Source: a bacterium
GTDB taxonomy: Bacteria; Zixibacteria; MSB-5A5; GN15; FEB-12
Assembly (NCBI GenBank): GCA_030612965.1
Contig: JAUWMW010000171.1
Coordinates: 1 to 5,209 of the forward strand
Reading direction: 5' to 3'
Length of the DNA: 5,209 bases
Shown: piece after piece, positions 1 to 4,601 of the stretch
How the letters are laid out: every line of letters begins with the position of its first letter
How positions within the stretch are numbered: position 1 is the stretch's first letter
Translations under genes and position numbers: made by a program
Notes under the pieces: model-generated
Seen by the model: the letters and a program-made list of their open reading frames with translations, nothing else
Databases searched by the model: none
What the model was told of the DNA's origin: nothing

Positions 1-84
1 TCGCTGATACCTTTTGACAAACGCCTCGAAGGCTTTGTGGTCACCGGTCAGAATCCGGTCGATTTCCAAGTGGTTGTCGGCCAT
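1..84 (-). CDS. ECF-type RNA polymerase sigma factor, N-terminal fragment (cut by window edge)
   Basis: Only the first 28 codons are visible and the frame runs open off the left edge. The start is the ATG whose complement lies at 82-84; the peptide begins MADNHLEIDRILTGDHKAFE and continues to VKRYQR. The pattern of an acidic/hydrophobic helix, then a Gly-Asp turn, then Ala-Phe and an Arg-Tyr-Gln is the usual opening of sigma-70 region 2 in ECF sigma factors, which recruit core RNA polymerase to stress- or signal-specific promoters. Only weak Shine-Dalgarno matches (GGAA, GAG) precede the ATG. Another ATG at 90-92 is in a different frame. The gene diverges from the small membrane protein gene at 224. 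A sequence resembling an ECF promoter lies just upstream at 114-142. The family call rests on one short segment, so the subgroup cannot be assigned. Confidence 0.8.
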   Translation of the reverse strand, partial: MADNHLEIDRILTGDHKAFEAFVKRYQR

Positions 85-113
85 ATTTCCATTACTCAAA
101 GGGTTTGACAGTA

Positions 114-142
114 TAGACGATCAAAAGGTTGCATAAGTTTCA
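114..142 (-). promoter_or_regulatory. Candidate ECF/sigma-E-like promoter for the sigma factor gene
   Basis: Reading the minus strand, TGAAACTT (135-142) is followed after exactly 16 nt by GTCTA (114-118). This resembles the AACTT and GTC/TCTA elements recognised by sigma-E-like ECF factors. Transcription would start about 20-25 nt before the sigma ATG at 84, leaving a short leader. An overlapping housekeeping-like -10, TATACT, lies at 110-115 but has no convincing -35. Autoregulation is an inference from placing an ECF-like promoter in front of an ECF gene. Confidence 0.4.
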
Positions 143-223
143 GGTTTATAATTGCAACTTGTTTATGACTCACCGGTCTGATGGAAATAGAAACAAGAAG
201 ACATCAAAATAAAGGAGTTTATG

Positions 224-571
224 ATGCCCGAATTAGTAATAGTACCCGCGGTGTTCCTGGCTGTAGTAGCTATAGTCAAGATAGTCTCCGACGCACGGAC
301 CCGTAACCGTCTGATTGACAAAGGTCTGGTGGAAGAAGGGGTCAAAAACCTGTATCCGAGGCAATCCTCACCGGCATTGTCAAACCTCAAATGGGGTTTG
401 GTGCTGATGGGGATTGGTGTTGCCTCGATGATAAGCTTCTGGTTCCCGGATGTTATCTCCGAAGAAGGCACGCTCGGCCTGATCTGTATTTTTGCCGGGG
501 TCGCCTTCCTGATTTATTACGCCATCGCCAGCCAGCGCGAAAAGGAACATCGTAACGGATCGAGTAGCTGA
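224..571 (+). CDS. Small two-region membrane protein, DUF6249-like, next to an ECF sigma factor
   Basis: This is a small inner-membrane protein of 115 residues (116 if the ATG at 221 is used). AAAGGAG at 211-217 lies 6 nt before the ATG at 224 but only 3 nt before the one at 221, so 224 is preferred. A hydrophobic N-terminal helix (about residues 4-21, ELVIVPAVFLAVVAIVKIV) is followed by a basic cytoplasmic stretch with DARTRNRLIDKG. Two further hydrophobic segments follow at about 57-72 (KWGLVLMGIGVASMISFW) and 84-100 (LGLICIFAGVAFLIYYAI), and the tail is charged and serine-rich. The architecture and the LKWGLVLMGIGVA segment resemble DUF6249 proteins, recalled rather than searched. Its molecular function is unknown. 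The divergent sigma factor suggests it may be a partner or target of that system, by inference. A perfect -10-like TATAAT lies at 147-152 but lacks a good -35. A strong terminator follows the stop. Confidence 0.85.
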   Translation: MPELVIVPAVFLAVVAIVKIVSDARTRNRLIDKGLVEEGVKNLYPRQSSPALSNLKWGLVLMGIGVASMISFWFPDVISEEGTLGLICIFAGVAFLIYYAIASQREKEHRNGSSS

Positions 572-580
572 CATTACCGG

Positions 581-628
581 GCCGGGACTGAGACGGGTAA
601 ATCCAGCCGGGACTCAAGCGGTCCCGGC
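581..628 (+). repeat. Duplicated terminator arm (imperfect 16-bp direct repeat)
   Basis: GCCGGGACTGAGACGG (581-596) is repeated as GCCGGGACTCAAGCGG (606-621), with 13 of 16 positions matching. Both copies can pair with GTCCCGGC (621-628), so the transcript can form either a tight hairpin (second copy) or a longer-looped one (first copy). This may be a simple local duplication. Confidence 0.5.
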
Positions 629-639
629 TTTTTGTTTTT
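605..639 (+). terminator. Rho-independent terminator of the small membrane protein gene
   Basis: A perfect 9-bp GC-rich stem, AGCCGGGAC (605-613) with GTCCCGGCT (621-629), closes a 7-nt loop. It is followed by TTTTGTTTTT (630-639). It sits 34 nt after the TGA at 569-571, on the strand of that gene. Confidence 0.9.
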
Positions 640-685
640 CCCTATCATTCCGGCGAACGCGACTGTTGATAAGCCCCCATCTGTT

Positions 686-802
686 GTCATTTAGAGCGAC
701 CGAAGACACTCGTATCGCAGGGAGCGCGGCAATCTCTTTAGCCGGGTTGGCCAACGAATTGAGATTGCCGCGTCGTCTGCTTCGCATCCTCCTCGCAATG
801 AC
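686..802. repeat. Inverted-repeat element of about 117 bp
   Basis: The outer ends GTCATT (686-691) and AATGAC (797-802) are inverted copies. The inner arms GCGGCAATCTC (726-736) and GAGATTGCCGC (761-771) form a perfect 11-bp inverted repeat, with TTGGCCAA (747-754) palindromic at the centre. GTCATT...GCAATCTC / GAGATTGC...CGCAATGAC resembles a REP/MITE-like intergenic repeat common in bacterial draft genomes, recalled rather than searched. No transposase or target-site duplication was found. Confidence 0.65.
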
Positions 803-831
803 GAGTTTCGGGCTTTTTTTACATTGGCCGA

Positions 832-852
832 ATCGCGGGGATCCTGCCCTAC
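832..852 (-). repeat. Copy A of a dispersed 21-bp repeat (partner at 3337-3357)
   Basis: Read on the minus strand, this segment begins GTAGGGCAGGATCCC and ends GCGAT. It matches 3337-3357 on the plus strand at 20 of 21 positions. The two copies lie about 2.5 kb apart, in opposite orientation, in the two intergenic regions flanking the 681-residue membrane protein gene. Copy A lacks the second hairpin arm present in copy B. Confidence 0.65.
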
Positions 853-899
853 TTTGGTACCGCACCTACGGCGTACAAGCTGTGTCGCAATTGTATGTT

Positions 900-952
900 C
901 CACCGGTTCCTGCGTTCGCCGAAGGTCCGCCGCGGCGGATGTGAACCGGTGG
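900..952. repeat. Nested inverted repeat
   Basis: The outer arms CCACCGGTTC (900-909) and GAACCGGTGG (943-952) are perfect 10-bp inverted copies. Between them lies a perfect 14-bp palindrome, TCCGCCGCGGCGGA (926-939). As RNA this could fold into a stem carrying a second GC-rich hairpin. There is no T-tract on either side, so it is not a terminator. Confidence 0.65.
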
Positions 953-1088
953 TTCTTGAGGCTGCTTTCCCACAACGCCTTGCAGGAATCGCAGGGTCAC
1001 AATCCCGACTTCGTCGAGATCAGGATCCTGCGAAACGGCTTTATGACACAGCCTGGGAGCGACAGGTGGGTTGCTCTTGTTTTGTGCG

Positions 1089-1110
1089 CGGCAGACGTCC
1101 ACATCTGCCG
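1089..1110. repeat. Hairpin repeat with 10-bp arms
   Basis: CGGCAGACGT (1089-1098) and ACATCTGCCG (1101-1110) are inverted copies with one mismatch, separated by CC. It lies between the two GTGGGTTGC direct repeats, suggesting a composite repeat unit. There is no T-tract. Confidence 0.55.
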
Positions 1111-1137
1111 GGATGAGCGCAAAGAAGTGGGTTGCCT

Positions 1138-1163
1138 GTGGCCGAGTCTGAAGACTCGGCCAC
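1138..1163. repeat. Perfect 12-bp hairpin repeat
   Basis: GTGGCCGAGTCT (1138-1149) and AGACTCGGCCAC (1152-1163) are perfect inverted copies with only GA between them. This is the most stable-looking structure in the island. Neither strand has a following T-run, so it reads as a dispersed repeat rather than an intrinsic terminator. It could still protect the 3' end of the membrane protein mRNA, whose stop codon is about 60 nt away at 1223-1225. Confidence 0.65.
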
Positions 1164-1222
1164 CACAACCATATGAGTGTTGGCGCACAGAAAGTGCGAA
1201 GCACGAAGAAGTGGCTCGCCGG

Positions 1223-3268
1223 CTACAACCCCAACTGTGGAAACTCGCGTCGCAAAGTCCTCAGATAGGCGCTGTCCAGCCCAAGAGGAATCGCGCGGCG
1301 GTAGAGCATCGATGCTTCGGCGAGCCGGCGATGATTAAGGTGGTACTCCGCCAGTTCGGTCAATGCAATCAGCGGGGCGTTTTCGTGGGCAACAAGGAGA
1401 TTGAGGTACTTGAGCCAGTTGTCGAGGTCATTGGTGCGTTTGTATAGCTGTACAAGGCCGACCAGCGGCGCCAATTCATTCGGAGACAGCTTGTGCGCGC
1501 GTTTGAGGGCAACCTCCGCCTCGGCATAATCGCCCCGCTCGTAGTAGGTCCGGGCCAGGCTGTTGTGGACAATAGAATTGTAAGGATTCATCCCGGCAGC
1601 GATACGCAACATCACCAAAGCACTGTCGAACTGGCCAAGCTGTAGATAGCACATCCCCATGTTGGCGTAGGGAGCCACAAAAGTCGGATGCAGATCGATC
1701 GCCTTTCGGTACAAGGCAATCGCCTCATCACACTTGCCCTCGTTCTTGAGAGCCATACCCTGGCGATTCAAAGCGAACTCCGGGTAATCGGTGACATACC
1801 GCTGGTATTCGCGTTCCGAGGCTTTTACATCACCTCGGTTGTCATAGAACTTCTTGAGCAGGGTACGCCCGATCATGTTCCTGGTCTTGTCCAGCGCCGC
1901 GTAGTTATTGAACCAGGTCACGGACAAGTCCGGACTGGTCTGGCTTATCGCTCGGGGAAAAAGCATCAGGAAACCCAGAACAGTCATCATCAGGGCAATG
2001 GCAACGTAGCGCCTGGATCTTACTCTCGCATCGAGCACAAAGTAGAAGCAGGCCAGCGCTAATGGCGGCCCAACAAAGGAGAACAAATCCCAGTCGCGCG
2101 GCATCCCTAACTTGGGATCGAAAACAAACACCGCCCCGCAGCAGGATGCCACGACTAATAAGAGATAGCGGTACTCGTGTTGCCTTGCCAGTTTTTTCAA
2201 GGGGCTGAAGAACAGGAGGACAAGCGCAATCGGCAGTGATGGAACCAGCAATAGCAGCAGGTTGCCGAAATCGATCAGGTGCGGCAGTGAGAACAGATGG
2301 TAGCCCTCAACTGTAAACCGGTCCGGCAGCAGCGGCACGGTGGCGAATCGGAAATAGTAATAGTTGTAATGGAAATGCAGAAAGATAGCTATCATGACGG
2401 CGGAAAGCACGGCGGCCAACAACCATCTGGTCTTGATCGACCATCGGCCGACCCGACGAGACCATCGCGTATCGGCCATCAGGAGGTAGACCGCGCTCGG
2501 TATCAGCGCTACCCCGAAGATGTGAAACAGTACTGCGAGACCAACCATCGGCAGCACGCTCCAGCGTGGCGCCCGACCACGCGCCACCAGTAGACCGGTC
2601 AGACAGTACAGCGATACCATAACGACAAAGACAGAGTAGTTCTCGACGTGACCGAAAAAGTTGTACAGGTACCCGCACGAGGCCAGCCCCAGGAAGAACA
2701 GGATCCGATCACGGTTCTGCTCGAACAAAGCCCGCGCGAACATAACCAGCGAAAGCAAATAAGCAACCCCGGCGCCGATAGAGATAGACTGGAAGCTCTT
2801 CAGAGCGGCCGGTTCCCCCTGGCCAAAAAGCTGCTTCACCCAGATATGCAACATCGCTTCCCCGATCTCGCGTGTTTTGACCAGCGGCTCGGGGTCAGCT
2901 AGCAGTGCCAGTACCGTGTAGCCGTCGCCGAGGAAGTGTGTCCGAGCGCGCCAAAGGTAGAACAGGAGCGTCAGGGTCGCCACCAGACTGCTGGTGACGA
3001 TCCAGTAAACGGCGCCGCTCATTCCCCTGATAGTTTCGTCCTCATGTTCGCGATACCGATGACGGAACAGGAACAAGCCGACGATCACCAGTACGCCGCC
3101 ACCAAACAGCGCCCAGGGTACGCTCTCCGGGAAACAGGCCCATAGGTTCAGTCCCCAAACTCGATATTGCGGAAAGGGCGCGGCTGCAAGATAGACGATC
3201 AGCAGAAAGAAATATGCAGCGGCTGCTGCGTTGAACGGGCTAACTATCTTTTTCATATCGCCGGACAT
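1223..3268 (-). CDS. Polytopic membrane protein with C-terminal TPR domain (GT-C/PMT-like, unproven)
   Basis: This 681-residue integral membrane protein has about 12 hydrophobic segments in residues 12-436, roughly 12-31, 52-69, 87-106, 163-180, 189-205, 209-229, 239-263, 281-299, 336-355, 367-384, 398-412 and 419-436. Residues about 463-665 form five or so TPRs, for example GKCDEAIALYRKAIDLHPTF and GDYAEAEVALKRAHKLSPNE. The layout recalls GT-C or PMT-like glycosyltransferases fused to TPRs. Supporting motifs are HFLGDGY (111-117, an acidic first loop), GHVENYS (206-212) and DPKLGMPRDWDLF (384-396). No substrate or catalytic residue can be assigned, so an enzymatic role is inference. The start is uncertain: the ATG at 3268 has GGAA directly beside it, and the ATG five codons in (3256) begins MKKIVSPFN and would give 677 residues. 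It is transcribed alone, with repeat-rich DNA on both sides. Confidence 0.85.
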   Translation of the reverse strand: MSGDMKKIVSPFNAAAAAYFFLLIVYLAAAPFPQYRVWGLNLWACFPESVPWALFGGGVLVIVGLFLFRHRYREHEDETIRGMSGAVYWIVTSSLVATLTLLFYLWRARTHFLGDGYTVLALLADPEPLVKTREIGEAMLHIWVKQLFGQGEPAALKSFQSISIGAGVAYLLSLVMFARALFEQNRDRILFFLGLASCGYLYNFFGHVENYSVFVVMVSLYCLTGLLVARGRAPRWSVLPMVGLAVLFHIFGVALIPSAVYLLMADTRWSRRVGRWSIKTRWLLAAVLSAVMIAIFLHFHYNYYYFRFATVPLLPDRFTVEGYHLFSLPHLIDFGNLLLLLVPSLPIALVLLFFSPLKKLARQHEYRYLLLVVASCCGAVFVFDPKLGMPRDWDLFSFVGPPLALACFYFVLDARVRSRRYVAIALMMTVLGFLMLFPRAISQTSPDLSVTWFNNYAALDKTRNMIGRTLLKKFYDNRGDVKASEREYQRYVTDYPEFALNRQGMALKNEGKCDEAIALYRKAIDLHPTFVAPYANMGMCYLQLGQFDSALVMLRIAAGMNPYNSIVHNSLARTYYERGDYAEAEVALKRAHKLSPNELAPLVGLVQLYKRTNDLDNWLKYLNLLVAHENAPLIALTELAEYHLNHRRLAEASMLYRRAIPLGLDSAYLRTLRREFPQLGL

Positions 3269-3336
3269 TTCCGATCTTTAGCAGGTTGTGGAGCCACCGC
3301 CTCGACGCGCGAAGCGCGCTATGCCACTCGTTCCTT

Positions 3337-3363
3337 GTAGGGCAGGATCCCTGCGATCCTGCC
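3337..3363 (+). repeat. Copy B of the dispersed repeat, with complete hairpin
   Basis: GGCAGGATC (3341-3349) and GATCCTGCC (3355-3363) form a perfect 9-bp stem around CCTGC. The segment 3337-3357 matches copy A (832-852, opposite strand) at 20 of 21 positions. It lies in the leader or promoter region of the membrane protein gene. Confidence 0.65.
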
Positions 3364-3370
3364 GTCTATC

Positions 3371-3393
3371 GTCAGGTTCACAAGGAACCTGAC
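3371..3393. repeat. 9-bp hairpin repeat
   Basis: GTCAGGTTC (3371-3379) and GAACCTGAC (3385-3393) are perfect inverted copies around ACAAG. The part ACAAGGAAC (3380-3388) can instead pair with GTTCCTTGT (3330-3338), so this hairpin and a larger structure enclosing 3337-3363 are mutually exclusive. Confidence 0.6.
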
Positions 3394-3488
3394 CTACTGG
3401 ATTGCTGCGCTCAGCATGACATATACGTGACGCACGAGGATACACACTACGCACATAGTCTATAGTTAACGACGTTCTCAGGCAAATG

Positions 3489-3517
3489 AAAAACCCTCCG
3501 CTATTGCAGGGAGGGTT
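3489..3517 (-). terminator. Rho-independent terminator of the right-hand operon
   Basis: On the minus strand, AACCCTCC (3510-3517) pairs with GGAGGGTT (3492-3499) around a 10-nt loop. The run TTTTT (3489-3493) follows, overlapping the base of the stem, then CATTT. It begins 26 nt after the stop of the last gene (3544-3546), marking the end of the operon. Confidence 0.85.
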
Positions 3518-3543
3518 CCGCATGCGTGAAAACTTCGAGATCG

Positions 3544-3732
3544 TCAACCATAGATCTCAGCGCTATTGCACTTGCAAACTCCGACATTCTGGGCCCGCAT
3601 TTTCCAGCCGCCCTTGTCGCTTTTGACTGCCTTCATGAACTTAACGAATTGGATGGGCTCTTCACAGACCGGGCAGGTCATAGCGTAGGCTCGCTTGTTG
3701 GCCTTGTCGGCGAACGACATTTTCTTAGCCAT
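3544..3732 (-). CDS. Small four-cysteine, zinc-ribbon-like protein; last gene of operon
   Basis: This 62-residue basic protein is of unrecognised family. Its cysteines are at 20 and 23 (TCPVCEEP) and at 53 and 55 (GVCKCN), a CxxC...CxC arrangement typical of small zinc-binding folds. No histidine or other nearby ligand is needed for four-coordinate zinc. The N-terminus MAKKMSFADKANKRAYAM is positively charged and has no signal peptide, so a cytoplasmic location is likely. The start overlaps the preceding stop by 8 nt (ATGGCTAA). AGAGGAA (3743-3749) precedes it with a 10-nt spacer, supporting the ATG at 3732 over the in-frame ATG four codons later. Zinc binding, and any nucleic-acid or protein partner, are inferences. 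The terminator follows directly. Confidence that it is a real gene is good; its role is unknown. Confidence 0.8.
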   Translation of the reverse strand: MAKKMSFADKANKRAYAMTCPVCEEPIQFVKFMKAVKSDKGGWKMRAQNVGVCKCNSAEIYG

Positions 3733-3955
3733 GGGAGAAAGATTCCTCTATATTCAATGATTCTTCTTTTTCGAGCTTGCTCAACTTTTCTGTAACCGCC
3801 ACAAGCAGCCGGGTGGTTTCCCGAAAAATCCCGAACTCCTTGTTCTGCTCAAAAAACGGCGCCGCCTTATCAAAGAGTTCGGCTGCCGCTTCATATTTCT
3901 TATCCTTCAAGGCCGCAAGTGCCTGAAAGTAAGCTTTTTCCGCCGGCTTAAGCAT
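3725..3955 (-). CDS. Small TPR-like helical protein
   Basis: The product is 76 residues. Residues about 4-36 (AEKAYFQALAALKDKKYEAA, then AELFDKAAPFFEQ) have the small/large residue spacing of a single tetratricopeptide helical hairpin. A second long helix follows (about 38-62) and an acidic, serine-containing tail (EKEESLNIEESF). There is no signal peptide, membrane helix or catalytic motif. One TPR-like hairpin is usually a protein-binding adaptor, so a scaffolding role within the operon is an inference. The start overlaps the upstream stop by 8 nt (ATGCTTAA), and AAGAGG at 3965-3970 lies 9 nt before it, supporting this ATG. The 3' end overlaps the next gene in the same way. No gene symbol is warranted. 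Confidence 0.8.
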   Translation of the reverse strand: MLKPAEKAYFQALAALKDKKYEAAAELFDKAAPFFEQNKEFGIFRETTRLLVAVTEKLSKLEKEESLNIEESFSHG

Positions 3956-4601
3956 ACGACGAGGCCTCTTTCTGAAGCCGTTCGGCCTCTTTGAGTCGTT
4001 TCACGTACGGCTCAACTTTGTAGCCGCCGGACTTGAGGTAATATATGATAAAGGCCGACAAAAGCAAGGTCTCTCTGTTTTTCTGTATTTCGGCCGACTT
4101 CAAAGATTCATCCAGCACCGAGAGCAGGTGCTTGCGTCCGGCCGACATTTCGAGAAACATGCCCGAAGCCCGAGCCAGGGTTTTTCCGAACAGGCTGATC
4201 GAATCATCTTCCGCAGTCTTCAACTCGGGGCCGCGCTTGAGAGTAAGCGAGCGCCTTGACCGCCGCGCCGCCCCTTCCCAGCGATTGATCTCGGATGCGA
4301 TTTTGCGGACTTCCGGCGAACCGGCGTTCCGATTGAGCCCACCTTTGATTTCATGCAGGATGTGACCGATCCGATCAATATCGCCCGGCCTCAGGTCACC
4401 CTGCTCAAGCTGATGGTTGTGCCGCGCGAACCATTCGCCGACAGCCTCTCCGGTCATGTCGCCGAGTTCGTTTCGCGCAATGTCGTCCAGCCGATTGATA
4501 CCCTCAAGCACAGCGAGGCGCTGCTCTTTTTGCCCAACCGCTCGCTCCAGAAACGACTCGAGCGTATGCTGAAGCTTCTTGAGAGATTCCGGGTGGCTCA
4601 A
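3948..4601 (-). CDS. Unrecognised 217-residue helical protein with TTG start
   Basis: I do not recognise this family. The sequence is strongly charged and almost entirely helical in appearance. Residues about 3-45 look amphipathic, possibly coiled coil (SLKKLQHTLESFLERAVGQK onward). A second helical region spans about 73-110, containing HILHEIKGGLNRNAGS, followed by a basic linker (AARRSRRSLTLKRG). A C-terminal helical part follows, with the hydrophobic run LLLSAFIIYYL (179-189) and the ending KRLKEAERLQKEASS. That run is too short for a confident membrane span. The start is TTG (4599-4601), overlapping the upstream TGA by 4 nt. GAGGAGG (4606-4612) sits 4 nt before it, and the first in-frame ATG is 49 codons in, so the TTG is well supported. 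The tight coupling implies work with the upstream PATAN-type protein, by inference. Confidence 0.8.
   Translation of the reverse strand: MSHPESLKKLQHTLESFLERAVGQKEQRLAVLEGINRLDDIARNELGDMTGEAVGEWFARHNHQLEQGDLRPGDIDRIGHILHEIKGGLNRNAGSPEVRKIASEINRWEGAARRSRRSLTLKRGPELKTAEDDSISLFGKTLARASGMFLEMSAGRKHLLSVLDESLKSAEIQKNRETLLLSAFIIYYLKSGGYKVEPYVKRLKEAERLQKEASSYA

Larger units (their letters stand above)
640..1222. other. Gene-free island made of short inverted repeats
   Basis: Several open frames of 60-200 codons cross this stretch on both strands, but none has a recognisable domain or good start. They overlap one another and are interrupted by hairpins, so none is called as a gene. What it does hold is a series of distinct inverted repeats: 686-802, 832-852, 900-952, 1021-1030 (the palindrome CAGGATCCTG), 1089-1110 and 1138-1163. 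Short direct repeats also occur, including GTGGGTTGC at 1066-1074 and 1127-1135, and AAGAAGTGG at 1122-1130 and 1206-1214. It separates two convergent genes, a common place for dispersed repeats to accumulate. Confidence 0.7.
3269..3488. other. Intergenic region with hairpin cluster upstream of the membrane protein gene
   Basis: This stretch lies between the right-hand operon's terminator and the membrane protein start. It contains GCGCG/CGCGC (3307-3311/3315-3319), two 9-bp hairpins (3341-3363 and 3371-3393) and a longer-range pair, GTTCCTTGT (3330-3338) with ACAAGGAAC (3380-3388). The promoter of the membrane protein gene should lie here, perhaps in the more AT-rich 3420-3480 part. I could not identify a convincing -35/-10 pair. 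Confidence 0.5.

Noticed and set aside
41..178. Nine-base direct repeat TCACCGGTC at 41-49 and 170-178
   Set aside because: One copy lies in the sigma factor coding sequence; the length is within what chance gives in this composition.
811..820. T-run at 814-820 as a second terminator
   Set aside because: No stable hairpin ends directly before the run; the nearest inverted repeat closes at 802.
614..975. Minus-strand frames across 614-865 and 691-975
   Set aside because: They are rich in arginine and cross the terminator or the 686-802 inverted repeat; they look like chance frames in GC-rich repeats.
866..1204. Open frame of 112 codons on the minus strand
   Set aside because: It consists of the repeat mosaic, including the perfect hairpin at 1138-1163, and overlaps other equally poor frames.
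640..1222. Possible CRISPR array or transposon
   Set aside because: The repeats are of different sequence, unevenly spaced, with no uniform spacers, no cas genes, no transposase and no target-site duplication.
824..1447. Long open frame (207 codons) on the plus strand
   Set aside because: It runs through several hairpin repeats and into the antisense of the membrane protein gene; no domain, composition or ribosome binding site supports it.
1688..2902. Plus-strand frames opposite the membrane protein gene
   Set aside because: They are antisense shadows of a gene with clear membrane segments and TPRs.
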